Part shown: piece by piece, positions 50,143 to 58,778 of the stretch | Position numbering within the stretch: the stretch's first letter is position 1 | Layout of the letters: each line of letters starts with the position of its first letter | Assembly (NCBI RefSeq): GCF_021725675.1 | Contig: NZ_JAKJPO010000016.1 | Span: 47,448-111,447, forward strand | Length of the DNA stretch: 64,000 bases | Direction of reading: 5' to 3' | Source: Marilutibacter chinensis | GTDB taxonomy: Bacteria > Pseudomonadota > Gammaproteobacteria > Xanthomonadales > Xanthomonadaceae | Notes under the pieces: generated by a model | Seen by the model: only the letters and a program-made list of their open reading frames with translations | The model's database searches: none | Told to the model about the DNA's origin: nothing | Program-made: the position numbers and the translations under genes

Positions 50143-51510
50143 GTGGCCCGCATCGACCGTACCCCCTTCGAAATCCAGATCATCGACCTGACCCATGACG
50201 GCCGCGGCGTCGCCCGCAATGCCGAAGGAAAGACCGTGTTCGTCGGCGGCGCACTGCCGGGCGAGCGGGTGATCGCCAGCCAGACCCGGCGCCATCGCCA
50301 CTACGACGAGGCGCAGACGCTCGAGGTCCTGCAGGCAGCGCCCGAACGGGTCGAGCCGCGGTGCGCGCATTTCGGCACCTGTGGCGGCTGCGCGCTGCAG
50401 CATTACGCCGAGGATCGCCAGATCCTGGCCAAGGCGCGGGTGCTGCGCGAGAACCTGGAGCGGATCGGGCACGTCACGCCGGAGCGCTGGCTGGAACCGC
50501 TGACCGACGCCGCCTGGGGCTATCGCCGCAAGGGCCGGCTGTCCGTGCGCCGGGTCGAGAAGAAGGACAGGACCCTGGTCGGCTTCCGGGAGACCGATCC
50601 GCGTTTCGTCGCCGACCTGCGCGAATGCCACACGGTGATTCCCGAGATCGGCACGAAGCTGGAAGCGCTGTCGGCCCTGGTGGATGGCCTCGAAGCGCGG
50701 CGCGAGATCCCGCAGATCGAATTCATCGCCGGCGACGGCCAGCCCGGCGAAGATGGTGCCGCCCGGCACCGGGTCGCGCTGACCTTCCGCCATCTGGCAC
50801 CGCTGTCGGACAACGACAGGGCGGCACTGGCGGCTTTCGCTAAGGCACACGATCTCATGATCTTCCTGCAGCCCGGCGGCGTCGACAGCGTGCATCCGCT
50901 GTCACCGGAGGGGAGCTCGGACGACGGGGCGTCAATGCCGCTGTCGTTCCGGTTGCAGGACTGGGACATCGAACTGAAGTTCCGGCCGCTGGATTTCATC
51001 CAGGTCAACGCGGGGCTGAACCGCAAGATGATCCGCCACGCGTTCGATCTGCTCGATCCGCAACCGGGAGAGCGCGTGCTCGATCTGTTCGCGGGCCTCG
51101 GCAACTTCACCCTGCCGCTGGCGCGGCAGGTGCGCGAGGTGGTCGGTGTCGAGGGCGATGCCGGACTGGTGCAGCGTGCGCGCGAGAATGCCGGACACAA
51201 TGGCCTGGCGAATGCGCGTTTCTTCGCCGCCGACCTGGCCAAGGATCTTTCCGGCGAGCCGTGGATGCGCGAGGGCTTCGACAAGCTGCTGCTCGATCCG
51301 CCGCGTTCGGGCGCGGACTTCGTGCTGTCGGTGCTGCCGCTGAAGCAGTTCAGCCGCATCGTCTACGTCAGTTGCCATCCGGCTTCGCTGGCGCGCGACG
51401 CCGGCTACCTCGTCAACGAGAAAGGCTGGAAGCTGAAGGCGGCGGGGGTGATGGACATGTTTCCGCATACCGCACACGTCGAGTCGATCGCGCTGTTCGA
51501 GCCGGGTTGA
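50143..51510 (+). CDS. rlmD: 23S rRNA (uracil-1939-C5)-methyltransferase
   Basis: 455 aa. N-terminal TRAM domain (IIDLTHDGRGVARNAEGKTVFV), the 4Fe-4S cluster ligands C-HFGTCGGCALQHY, SAM-binding VLDLFAGLGNFTLPLA, DPPRSGAD and catalytic Cys in YVSCHPASLARD. GTG 50143 begins VARIDRTPFEIQ, the family N-terminus; no ATG fits. Confidence 0.95.
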   Translation: MARIDRTPFEIQIIDLTHDGRGVARNAEGKTVFVGGALPGERVIASQTRRHRHYDEAQTLEVLQAAPERVEPRCAHFGTCGGCALQHYAEDRQILAKARVLRENLERIGHVTPERWLEPLTDAAWGYRRKGRLSVRRVEKKDRTLVGFRETDPRFVADLRECHTVIPEIGTKLEALSALVDGLEARREIPQIEFIAGDGQPGEDGAARHRVALTFRHLAPLSDNDRAALAAFAKAHDLMIFLQPGGVDSVHPLSPEGSSDDGASMPLSFRLQDWDIELKFRPLDFIQVNAGLNRKMIRHAFDLLDPQPGERVLDLFAGLGNFTLPLARQVREVVGVEGDAGLVQRARENAGHNGLANARFFAADLAKDLSGEPWMREGFDKLLLDPPRSGADFVLSVLPLKQFSRIVYVSCHPASLARDAGYLVNEKGWKLKAAGVMDMFPHTAHVESIALFEPG

Positions 51511-51524
51511 CGGTTGTGGTCATG

Positions 51525-51598
51525 GATCGCGCGGACGAGTACGGATAAGGCCGCGTCGACAATGTTCCATCCGCGCTTGTCCGTGTAATCCGTGGCTG
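51525..51598. repeat. ATCCGTG-type dispersed inverted repeat, copy 2
   Basis: GGATCGCGCGGACGAGTACG ... CATCCGCGCTTGTCCGTGTAATCCGTGGCTGA. Sits between rlmD and the effector-like fragment, at the left edge of the lower-GC insert. Confidence 0.6.
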
Positions 51599-52089
51599 AG
51601 GCATTATCGAGTGCTGGCGAGGTACATGCCAGTGGCTGCAGTGGCCCGACATTGGCCGGTGTTTCCGAAGACTACCGCGAGGGCAAGGCGTCCTCCATTT
51701 GTGCCGAGGAGCAAACACTGTTCACCGGATCCCACGGCATGCTGCATACCTTCCAGAGCGCGGCGGCGGCAGGGGCGCCGACCGAGTCGCTGGCGGTCGA
51801 TGGAGGGAGTTCGGTCATGGCGCCTGCGACGACGTATGGGGTGGCAAAGAAGAGTGCGGCCAAGGCTGTCACCAAGACGTTGCCTGAATCGGCCTGCGAC
51901 GAAGAATGCATCAAGCATCAGCTGGACCACTACCACAAGCGCCAGGGAATGACGGACGATACGAAGATCAAGGCGGCGCAAACCGGAAGCTTTGCCGCGG
52001 CAGATGTGTCTGCCGCAACGGCACAGGCTGCCGCACGCACGAATGCCATTCGCTCAGCAGGCATATCCGGCGCTGCTGGCTGCCGATAG
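51592..52089 (+). CDS. 5'-truncated effector-like fragment
   Basis: 165 codons from a GTG inside the preceding repeat; ATG 51739 and ATG 51820 are alternatives. Not recognised. The sequence reads like the C-terminal tail of a larger exported protein: SEDYREGKASSICAEEQTLF, GSHGMLHTFQ, then CDEECIKHQLDHYHKRQGM and an Ala-rich end with a terminal Cys. There is no signal or start context fitting a complete gene, so it is probably a remnant of a polymorphic toxin or PAAR-linked effector. It precedes the beta-propeller gene by 22 bp. Confidence 0.45.
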   Translation: MAEALSSAGEVHASGCSGPTLAGVSEDYREGKASSICAEEQTLFTGSHGMLHTFQSAAAAGAPTESLAVDGGSSVMAPATTYGVAKKSAAKAVTKTLPESACDEECIKHQLDHYHKRQGMTDDTKIKAAQTGSFAAADVSAATAQAAARTNAIRSAGISGAAGCR

Positions 52090-52111
52090 ACAATACCCAA
52101 GGAGGAAATCA

Positions 52112-53020
52112 GTGAGCGGCCATTGGACTGGTACTTATTCGTTTGTAACCGGCGCAGTTCGTTTTTTCGATCTGACCTACATCGCGATGAGTGCCGATGA
52201 ACTAGACAAAGCGAAGTACCCGCATTCCGACTTCGTCGAATGGGACAACCATGTCTGGCGGGATGGGGGACGTGTGCTATGGCCGACCGCGGGTATTGCT
52301 ATTGCGCAAAAGCCGCTGCAGCAGATGTGCGCTGTCGGCGTCTATGGGGGCGTGCTGTTATTGGGTGGCGGTGATCGACACGAAGAACAAATCGGTAACA
52401 CCGACGAGTTGATCAAAGCCCGAGGCCCGCTGCGGGGTGTTCGTACCATCGGTGAACACGTCTACGTCGTCGGCATGAACCGCCAGGCTTGGCGTAGAAA
52501 CGATGCCCATCAGTGGGTCTCTATAGATCAGGGCGCCAGACCGGCCGATGGCAGTAGGGAAGTGGTCGGCTTCGAGGCGGTGGACGGATTCTCCGAATCG
52601 GACATCTATGCAGTGGGGTTGGATGGTGAAATCTGGCGCTTCGACGGCAACACCTGGAGCCAGAAGCAAAGCCCGACCAACATCGTGCTGACTCGGGTAC
52701 TCTGCGCGGGCGACGGTGTGGTCTACGCATCGGGGCGTAAAGGACTGCTGCTTAGGGGGCGCGGGGATGCATGGGATATCATCGATCACCAGAGCATGAT
52801 CGATGATATCTGGGATCTCGCCTGGTATCAGGACAAGCTTTATCTGTCGACCATGTACGGACTATTCACGCTCGACCAGGACAAGCTCTTGCCGGTCGAT
52901 TTCGGTGAAGACTCGCCCAGTAGCTGCTATCACCTCAGCACCTCAGATGGTGTGTTGTGGTCAATTGGTGGCAAGGACATCATGGCTTTCGACGGTAACA
53001 GCTGGGCGCGTATTGATTGA
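52112..53020 (+). CDS. Lower-GC beta-propeller-like protein, possible effector partner
   Basis: 302 aa. GTG 52112 has AAGGAGG 7 nt upstream. No signal peptide. The chain is a run of WxGxxY/ FDGNTW-type strands (EIWRFDGNTWSQKQSP; IMAFDGNSWARID) with regular Gly and Trp spacing, like a Kelch/WD-type propeller. Base composition is visibly lower in GC than its neighbours, with T-runs (GTTTTTTCG), indicating transfer. Such proteins often follow secreted effector genes and may serve as immunity or delivery partners; this is inference. Confidence 0.72.
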   Translation: MSGHWTGTYSFVTGAVRFFDLTYIAMSADELDKAKYPHSDFVEWDNHVWRDGGRVLWPTAGIAIAQKPLQQMCAVGVYGGVLLLGGGDRHEEQIGNTDELIKARGPLRGVRTIGEHVYVVGMNRQAWRRNDAHQWVSIDQGARPADGSREVVGFEAVDGFSESDIYAVGLDGEIWRFDGNTWSQKQSPTNIVLTRVLCAGDGVVYASGRKGLLLRGRGDAWDIIDHQSMIDDIWDLAWYQDKLYLSTMYGLFTLDQDKLLPVDFGEDSPSSCYHLSTSDGVLWSIGGKDIMAFDGNSWARID

Positions 53021-53057
53021 TGAGTGCCAGGGTTATTCAAGTTCGTAGAGGTTTTGC

Positions 53058-53582
53058 ATGGGGTTGGAAATCGAACGCAAGTTCCTGGTCGTCGGCGATG
53101 GCTGGCGCACGGCCGCGCACGCGGTGGTGCCGATGGCGCAGGGCTATCTCAACGACCTCGTGGCGATGGATGCGGGCGAGAATGGGCGCGCCGCGATGAA
53201 GGCCTCGGTGCGGGTGCGCATCGCCGGCGAGGAGGCATTCCTGAACCTGAAATCGAGGGAGCTCGGCCACACCCGCCAGGAGTTCGACTATCCGATCCCG
53301 ATTGCCGACGCACGCGATCTGCTCGAACTCTGCGTCGGTGGAAAGATCGACAAGCGCCGTCATTTCGTCACCGTCGGTACGCACACCTGGGAGGTGGACG
53401 AGTTCCTCGGCGACAACGCCGGACTGGTCGTTGCCGAGATCGAGCTGGAAGATGCGGACGAAGCCTTCGAGCATCCCGGCTGGCTCGGGCGTGAGGTGAC
53501 CGAAATGGTGCGCTACTACAATCTCGCGCTGGCGACGCGGCCGTACTCGCAATGGAGCGACGACGAGCGGGCCGGTTCTTGA
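53058..53582 (+). CDS. CYTH domain protein (triphosphate tunnel metalloenzyme)
   Basis: 174 aa. Starts with the signature GLEIERKFLVVGD (ExExK), followed by RVRIAGEEAFLNLKSRE, YPIPIADARDLLELC, the tunnel residues KRRHFVTVGTHTWEVDEFLG and VAEIELEDADE. Such proteins hydrolyse triphosphates (tripolyphosphate or ATP). GAGG lies 6 nt before the ATG. Confidence 0.92.
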   Translation: MGLEIERKFLVVGDGWRTAAHAVVPMAQGYLNDLVAMDAGENGRAAMKASVRVRIAGEEAFLNLKSRELGHTRQEFDYPIPIADARDLLELCVGGKIDKRRHFVTVGTHTWEVDEFLGDNAGLVVAEIELEDADEAFEHPGWLGREVTEMVRYYNLALATRPYSQWSDDERAGS

Positions 53583-53603
53583 TGACGTCGGCGACGTGGA
53601 ACC

Positions 53604-53683
53604 TTTTGCCGCGGATTGCACGGCCGGGGCGGGCCGGGGGGATACGGAAGGCGTATCCGTGTCGATCCGCGCTAATCCGTGGC
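53604..53683. repeat. ATCCGTG-type dispersed inverted repeat, copy 3
   Basis: GCCGCGGATTGCACGG ... CGTATCCGTGTCGATCCGCG, then CTAATCCGTGGC. Upstream of nagZ. Confidence 0.55.
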
Positions 53684-53703
53684 ATCGCCTTTCAATACAA
53701 TGG

Positions 53704-53722
53704 CCGCACCGTCCTGGTGCGG
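53704..53722 (+). promoter_or_regulatory. Hairpin in the nagZ leader
   Basis: CCGCACC-gtcct-GGTGCGG, a 7-bp stem ending 6 bp before the nagZ Shine-Dalgarno GGAG. TACAAT at 53695 could be a -10 for a very short leader. It may affect nagZ translation. Confidence 0.35.
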
Positions 53723-53738
53723 TCCTGATGGAGTCTTC

Positions 53739-54749
53739 ATGCTGCTGATCGGCGTCGCCGGACATGAACTGGAAGCTCGCGAGCGCGACTGGCTGCAGCA
53801 CGATGCCTGCGCCGGCGTGGTGCTGTTCGCGCGCAACTTTGCCTCGCACACACAGGTACGCGAGCTCTCGCAGGCAATCCGCGAAACCGCGCCGCGCCCG
53901 CAACTGGTCTGCGTCGATCAGGAGGGCGGACGGGTGCAGCGCTTCCGCGACGGCTATGCGGCATTGCCGCCGCTGGAAGCGTTCGGACGACTGCATGCCG
54001 ACGATCCGGTTTCCGCCCTGGCGCTGGCCCGCGAACATGCCTGGCTGATGGCCAGCGAGGTGCGCGCCAGCGACGTCGACCTGAGCTTCGCGCCGGTGGT
54101 CGATCTGGGCCGTGGCAATCGCGCGATCGGCAATCGTGCGTTCTCGGCCGATTCCGCGGTCGTCGCCGATTTCGCCCGCGTCTACGTGCAGGGCATGCAC
54201 GAGGCCGGGATGGCGGCGACGCTGAAGCACTTCCCCGGCCATGGCTCGGTGCCGGAGGACACCCATTTCGAGGCGGCCACCGACCCGCGCACGCTCGAGG
54301 AGATCCGTGCGCTCGACCTGGTACCGTTCGCTGCGGGCATCGGGGCGGGCGCCGATGCGGTGATGATGGCGCACGTGCGCTATCCGCAGGTCGACGCCGA
54401 TCCCGCCGGTTATTCGCGACGCTGGATCGAGGAGATTCTGCGTGCCGATCGCGCCGATGGCGGACTGGGCTTCCGCGGAGTGGTCTTCAGCGACGACATC
54501 GGCATGAAGGCGGCGGACACGGCCGGTGGTGTCGGTATGCGCGTCAACGCGCATCTGGACGCTGGCTGCGACGTGGTCCTGGTCTGCCATCCCGAACTGG
54601 TCGAGGACTCCCTCGCGGCGGTCCGCGATCGCACGCTCGACATCCTGGTCCTGTCGGGGCTGGCCGGACGCGATGCGCCCGGCTGGGACGTCCTGCGGGC
54701 CGACACCCGCTACAGTGACAGCCGCAGCCGGCTGGAGGTTCTGACCTGA
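53739..54749 (+). CDS. nagZ: Beta-N-acetylhexosaminidase NagZ
   Basis: 336 aa. Cytosolic glycosidase (GH3) recycling muropeptides by removing GlcNAc from anhydro-muramyl peptides. VCVDQEGGRVQRFRDG, catalytic His/Asp loop KHFPGHGSVPEDTHFE, and the nucleophile Asp in VVFSDDIGMKAA. ATG 53739 follows GGAG. The stop overlaps hpt by one base. Confidence 0.96.
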   Translation: MLLIGVAGHELEARERDWLQHDACAGVVLFARNFASHTQVRELSQAIRETAPRPQLVCVDQEGGRVQRFRDGYAALPPLEAFGRLHADDPVSALALAREHAWLMASEVRASDVDLSFAPVVDLGRGNRAIGNRAFSADSAVVADFARVYVQGMHEAGMAATLKHFPGHGSVPEDTHFEAATDPRTLEEIRALDLVPFAAGIGAGADAVMMAHVRYPQVDADPAGYSRRWIEEILRADRADGGLGFRGVVFSDDIGMKAADTAGGVGMRVNAHLDAGCDVVLVCHPELVEDSLAAVRDRTLDILVLSGLAGRDAPGWDVLRADTRYSDSRSRLEVLT

Positions 54750-55306
54750 TGAGTGGACACGATCTGGCCTGGGCGCTGGAACATTCCGAGGTCGTCGTCG
54801 AACAGCACGAGCTGGAGGCGGCGGTTGCGCGGATGGCCGATGCGATTCGCGCCGACTACGACGAGCCGCCGGTCTTCCTGACCATCATGCACGGCGGCCT
54901 GCCGTTCGCGGCGCGGCTGGCGATGGAGCTGGGCGCGCGCGGACTCGACCTCGCGTTCGACTATCTGCATGCGACCCGCTACCGCGGTGAAACCCGCGGC
55001 GCCGACCTGGTCTGGAAGCACCGGCCGGCGACGCCGCTGGCCGGGCGGCGGGTGCTGCTGGCCGACGACATCCTCGACGAAGGACACACCCTGGCCGAAA
55101 TCATCCAGTGGTGCCGCGAGCAGGGCGCCAGCGACGTGCGTGTCGCGGTACTGACGGTGAAGCAGCACGACCGCTGCGTGCCCGGCGTGCGTGCGGACTA
55201 TGCCGGGGTGGAGGTGCCGGACCGCTATGTGTTCGGCTACGGCATGGACTTTCACGAACAGGGCCGCAATCTGCCGGCCATCTACGCGTTGAAGGATCCG
55301 GCATGA
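54749..55306 (+). CDS. hpt: Hypoxanthine-guanine phosphoribosyltransferase
   Basis: 185 aa. Purine salvage. PRPP motif VLLADDILDEGHTLAE, MHGGLPFA, and FDYLHATRYRGE. Overlaps mtnP by 4 bp; the two act on purines in sequence: MtnP releases hypoxanthine, Hpt recovers it. Confidence 0.95.
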   Translation: MSGHDLAWALEHSEVVVEQHELEAAVARMADAIRADYDEPPVFLTIMHGGLPFAARLAMELGARGLDLAFDYLHATRYRGETRGADLVWKHRPATPLAGRRVLLADDILDEGHTLAEIIQWCREQGASDVRVAVLTVKQHDRCVPGVRADYAGVEVPDRYVFGYGMDFHEQGRNLPAIYALKDPA

Positions 55307-56094
55307 GCACGAGTGGCAGCGCGACCGGCGGCGCGATCGACCTGGCGGTGATCGGCGGCACCGGGGTCTACCGGCTCGCGGCGCTGCAGGACGTCGAAAG
55401 CCATGAGCTGGAGACCTGCTACGGCAAGCCGTCGGGGCCGGTGCGGATCGGCACGCTGCACGGCCGCCGCGTGGCCTTTCTGGCCCGCCATGGCGAGGGT
55501 CATTCGGTACCGCCGCACCTGATCAACTACCGCGCCAACCTGGCTGCGCTGCAGACGCTGGGTGCGGTCCGGGTGCTCGCGTTGAATACCGTCGGCGGCA
55601 TCACCGATCGTTTCGGGCCGAGGGTCCTTGCCTGCCCGGACCAGTTGATCGACTACACCTGGGGGCGCGTGTCCACGCTGTGCGAGGGCGAGTCGTGGAC
55701 GGAGTCCGGCGGCGAAGTGCTGCATGTGGATTTCGGCGAACCCTACACGCGCGCGTTGCGCATCGCGATGGTGCAGGCGGCGCGGAGGGCCGGTGTCGAT
55801 CTGGTCGATGGCGGCTGCTACGGCGCGACCCAGGGCCCGCGACTGGAGACGCGCGCCGAGATCGTGCGGATGCGTCGCGACGGCTGCGACCTGGTCGGAA
55901 TGACCGGAATGCCGGAAGCGGGACTGGCACGCGAACTTGGACTGGACTACGCATGCCTGGCGATCGTCGCCAACTGGGCGGCTGGCGCCGGACCCGATCC
56001 CGATGAAGTGATCACCCTGCAGGACGTGCTGGACAACGTCGCGGCAGCGTCGGCGGGTCTGCCCGCGCTGCTGGCGGCGCTTCTGGAGAACTGA
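55303..56094 (+). CDS. mtnP: S-methyl-5'-thioinosine phosphorylase
   Basis: 263 aa. MTAP/PNP family; in this lineage (as in Pseudomonas PA3004, next to nagZ) it takes methylthioinosine from quorum-signal and polyamine by-products. VIGGTGVYRLAAL, FLARHGEGHSVPPHLINYRAN, NTVGGITD, and DLVDGGCYGATQGPRLETRAEI. Context with hpt supports the hypoxanthine-releasing role. Confidence 0.9.
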   Translation: MSTSGSATGGAIDLAVIGGTGVYRLAALQDVESHELETCYGKPSGPVRIGTLHGRRVAFLARHGEGHSVPPHLINYRANLAALQTLGAVRVLALNTVGGITDRFGPRVLACPDQLIDYTWGRVSTLCEGESWTESGGEVLHVDFGEPYTRALRIAMVQAARRAGVDLVDGGCYGATQGPRLETRAEIVRMRRDGCDLVGMTGMPEAGLARELGLDYACLAIVANWAAGAGPDPDEVITLQDVLDNVAAASAGLPALLAALLEN

Positions 56095-56232
56095 ACCGGT
56101 CGCAGCCGTGCGCGTGGACTGCTGGCCGGAGCGATGAAGGGACAGGCGACTGCAGTCGATACGATTGGCGGGCGGCCCGAGTGGATGCTTGTGTGTAGAC
56201 GGCGTGAAGGCCATAAACAGGCTATCCAACAG

Positions 56233-56261
56233 TTGTCAAGCGCTCGTTCAGTTTGCATACT
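56233..56261 (+). promoter_or_regulatory. Sigma-70 promoter of cspA
   Basis: -35 TTGTCA (56233-56238), 17-bp spacer, -10 CATACT (56256-56261). The implied leader is about 60 nt, rather short for a cold-shock gene. Only clear consensus promoter in this region. Confidence 0.65.
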
Positions 56262-56328
56262 CGGGTGTGTGTCGCGCGCGGTTCAGCGCCGACGCACCCA
56301 TCGCATCCAGCATGAGGTCATCAAGGAC

Positions 56329-56541
56329 ATGCAGTACGGTACCGTTAAGTGGTTCAACGACGCCAAGGGATTCGGCTTCATTTCACCCGAGGATGGCAGT
56401 GCAGACGTTTTCGTCCATTTCTCGGCGATCAACGCCAAGGGTTTTCGCAGCCTGCAGGAAGGCCAGCGCGTCAGCTACCAGCTGACCCAGGGTCCGAAGG
56501 GCGCCCAGGCCTCCGAAGTGACGGTGGCTGCCGAGGCGTGA
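56329..56541 (+). CDS. cspA: Cold shock protein
   Basis: 70 aa. Single cold-shock domain with RNP1 KGFGFI and RNP2 VFVHF; RNA chaperone. Own promoter and terminator make it a monocistronic gene between mtnP and the AidB-like gene. Confidence 0.96.
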   Translation: MQYGTVKWFNDAKGFGFISPEDGSADVFVHFSAINAKGFRSLQEGQRVSYQLTQGPKGAQASEVTVAAEA

Positions 56542-56565
56542 CCCTTACCGGATTCGGATTTCCCG

Positions 56566-56590
56566 GCCCCGCTTCGGCGGGGCTTTTTTG
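56566..56590 (+). terminator. Rho-independent terminator of cspA
   Basis: GCCCCGC-ttcg-GCGGGGC followed by TTTTTTG: strong stem, TTCG loop and six T, 24 bp after the stop. Confidence 0.92.
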
Positions 56591-56716
56591 TGTGCATCGA
56601 TCCGCGAATGCATGCGTGTGGATGCATGCCGGCCGGGGACGACGCATTCGCATGCGGCGATGCGGACGACCGCGTTGCGCGCCTAGAATCGGTAATGGTC
56701 CCGAACGGAGTCGACG

Positions 56717-58405
56717 ATGTCCGCCTTCACGCCAGCCGATCCTCACGGCAACGGAAAAACGCATGCGGGGCGCCGCGGCGCCGGAGACTGCATCGACACG
56801 CACGCGGTCGAGAACCAGCCGCCAGAGTTTGCGCCCCGGGATTTGTGGAGCGACGATGTCGCCCTGCGCGAGGCCGTGTCGCGCGAAGGAGCCGGTGCCT
56901 GGAGCGTGCAGGTTTCCGCCTATGGCGCCGTGGCCGGTGATGCGCTGTACGCGCTTGGCTTCGATGCCCACCGGGATCGGCCGCGCCTGCGCAGTCACGA
57001 CCGTTTCGGCCACCGCATCGATGTGGTCGAATTCCACCCGAACTACCACACGGTCATGCAGACGGCGATCGAGCACGGCGTCGCCGGACTGTCGTGGCGC
57101 GACGAGCGTGCCGGCGCCCACGTCGCGCGCGCCGCGCTGAGCTACCTGCATCACCAGGTCGAACCCGGCAGCAGCTGCCCGCTGACGATGACCCACGCCG
57201 CAGTGCCGGTGTTGCGGCAGGCGCCGGCGCTGGCCGAATGGGCGGAGAAGGCGGCCGCACCGCACTACGACCCGCGCAACGTGCCGGTCGCGGACAAGCG
57301 AGGAATCACCCTCGGCATGGGCATGACCGAGAAGCAGGGCGGCAGCGACGTGCGCAGCAACAGCACCGTCGCCACGCCGTTGTCCGGCGACCGGCCGTCG
57401 AGTGACGAATACACGCTGATCGGGCACAAGTGGTTCTTCTCGGCGCCGATGTCGGACGGCTTCCTGGTGCTGGCGCAGGCGCCGGGCGGCCTGAGCTGCT
57501 TCCTGATGCCGCGCTGGCGGCCGGACGGCAGCCGCAACGCGTTCCGGATCATGCGCCTGAAGGACAAGCTCGGCGACTGGTCGAACGCCTCCTCGGAGGT
57601 CGAGTTCGACGGCGCCTGGGCGTATCGCATCGGCGACGAAGGACGTGGAGTGCCCACCATCATCCGGATGGTGATGCTCACCCGCCTGGACTGCATGCTC
57701 GGTTCCTGCGCCGAGATGCGGATGGCGCTGGCGCAGGCGATCCATCACACCCGGCATCGGCAGGCGTTCGGCAGGCGGCTGGTCGAGCAGCCATTGATGC
57801 GCAACGTGCTCGCCGACCTTGCGATCGAATCCGAGGCCGCGCTCGCGCTGTCGATGCGGGTCGCGCGTGCGGTCGACGCGGCCGACCGCGATGCCGGCGA
57901 GGCGGCGTTCGCGCGGGTCGCGACCGCGATCGGCAAGTACTGGATATGCAAGCGCACGCCTGCGTTCGTCAACGAGGCACAGGAGTGCCTGGGCGGAGCC
58001 GGCTACGTCGAGGAATCGATGCTGCCGCGGTTGTACCGGCAGGCGCCGCTGAATTCGATCTGGGAGGGCAGCGGCAACATCCAGTGCCTGGACGTGCTGC
58101 GCGCGCTCGCACGCGAGCCCGACTGTCTGACGGCACTGCAGCAGGAGATGTCGGACGTGGACGGCATCCCGGATGCGTTCATCGCCGGGCTCGCGGCAGC
58201 GGTGCCGCGGACCGGGGAGAGCGAGGCCCGCCTGCTGGTTGAACGCCTGGCGCTGGGACTGCAGGCGGCGGCCCTGTTGCGCGCCGGTAGTCCGCTGGCC
58301 GAGGCCTTCGTGCGCAGCCGTCTGCTCGGTGGACACGGCCTCGTGTTCGGCACCCTGCCGGGCGACATCGATTGCGAGACGGCCATCGCCCGCGCGTTGC
58401 CGTGA
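56717..58405 (+). CDS. AidB-like acyl-CoA dehydrogenase
   Basis: 562 aa. Close to E. coli AidB (541 aa), which protects against alkylation: REAVSREGAG, SCPLTMTHAAVPVL, GMGMTEKQGGSDVRSN, HKWFFSAPMSDGFLVLAQ, LKDKLGDWSNASSEVEF, QAFGRRLVEQPLMR and NSIWEGSGNIQCLDVLRA. FAD-binding and the catalytic region are complete. The N-terminal 35 residues are an unconserved leader. The last 60 codons occur again, broken, just downstream (58492-58667). Confidence 0.92.
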   Translation: MSAFTPADPHGNGKTHAGRRGAGDCIDTHAVENQPPEFAPRDLWSDDVALREAVSREGAGAWSVQVSAYGAVAGDALYALGFDAHRDRPRLRSHDRFGHRIDVVEFHPNYHTVMQTAIEHGVAGLSWRDERAGAHVARAALSYLHHQVEPGSSCPLTMTHAAVPVLRQAPALAEWAEKAAAPHYDPRNVPVADKRGITLGMGMTEKQGGSDVRSNSTVATPLSGDRPSSDEYTLIGHKWFFSAPMSDGFLVLAQAPGGLSCFLMPRWRPDGSRNAFRIMRLKDKLGDWSNASSEVEFDGAWAYRIGDEGRGVPTIIRMVMLTRLDCMLGSCAEMRMALAQAIHHTRHRQAFGRRLVEQPLMRNVLADLAIESEAALALSMRVARAVDAADRDAGEAAFARVATAIGKYWICKRTPAFVNEAQECLGGAGYVEESMLPRLYRQAPLNSIWEGSGNIQCLDVLRALAREPDCLTALQQEMSDVDGIPDAFIAGLAAAVPRTGESEARLLVERLALGLQAAALLRAGSPLAEAFVRSRLLGGHGLVFGTLPGDIDCETAIARALP

Positions 58406-58418
58406 CGCGATGACCTGT

Positions 58419-58491
58419 TAGCCCGGGTAAGCGAAGCGCACCCGGGGATTCGATGCTTCGGTTCCCGGGTGCGCTTCGCTTACCCGGGCTA
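58419..58491. repeat. REP-type element with 28-bp perfect inverted arms
   Basis: TAGCCCGGGTAAGCGAAGCG + CACCCGGG (58419-58446) is the exact reverse complement of 58464-58491 around a 17-nt loop. The motif GGGTAAGCG-AGCGCACCCGGG is a widespread bacterial palindromic repeat. It lies between the end of the AidB-like gene and the decayed copy of its tail. Confidence 0.85.
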
Positions 58492-58667
58492 CGCTTGCTG
58501 GTCGAACGGCTGGCTCTGGGCCTGCAGGCGGTCGCGTTGCTGCGTGCCGGCAGTCCCTTGGCCGAAGGCTTCGTCTGCGGCTGGCTCGAAGTCGGGCACG
58601 GCCTTGCACTGGCACGCTGCCGGCAGATATCGATTCCGACGCGATCATCGCCCGCGCGCTGCCATGA
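58492..58667 (+). pseudogene. Broken duplicate of the AidB-like gene's 3' end
   Basis: Reads RLLVERLALGLQA-VALLRAGSPLAEGFV, matching the end of the preceding gene (RLLVERLALGLQA-AALLRAGSPLAEAFV), then after a single-base loss near 58610 continues GTLPADID...IARALP and a stop at the same relative point. No start or ribosome site. Many substitutions separate it from the intact copy, so the duplication is old. Confidence 0.85.
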
Positions 58668-58679
58668 AATGACAGACGA

Positions 58680-58753
58680 AATCAGCCACGGATGGACACG
58701 GATCAAACGATATTCAAAAGGCTTTATCCGTGTTCATCCGCGTGATCCGCGGC
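58680..58753. repeat. ATCCGTG-type dispersed inverted repeat, copy 4
   Basis: The best-preserved copy: AATCAGCCACGGATGGACAC ... TTATCCGTGTTCATCCGCGTG, then ATCCGCGGC. Arms of about 27 nt are largely complementary. Confidence 0.7.
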
Positions 58754-58778
58754 CAACGACAATCCGTCTGCCAGCGTC

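Noticed and set aside
58492..58667. Functional small gene downstream of the AidB-like gene
   Set aside because: No start or SD, a frameshift relative to the parent gene, and similarity limited to its tail: a pseudogene fragment.
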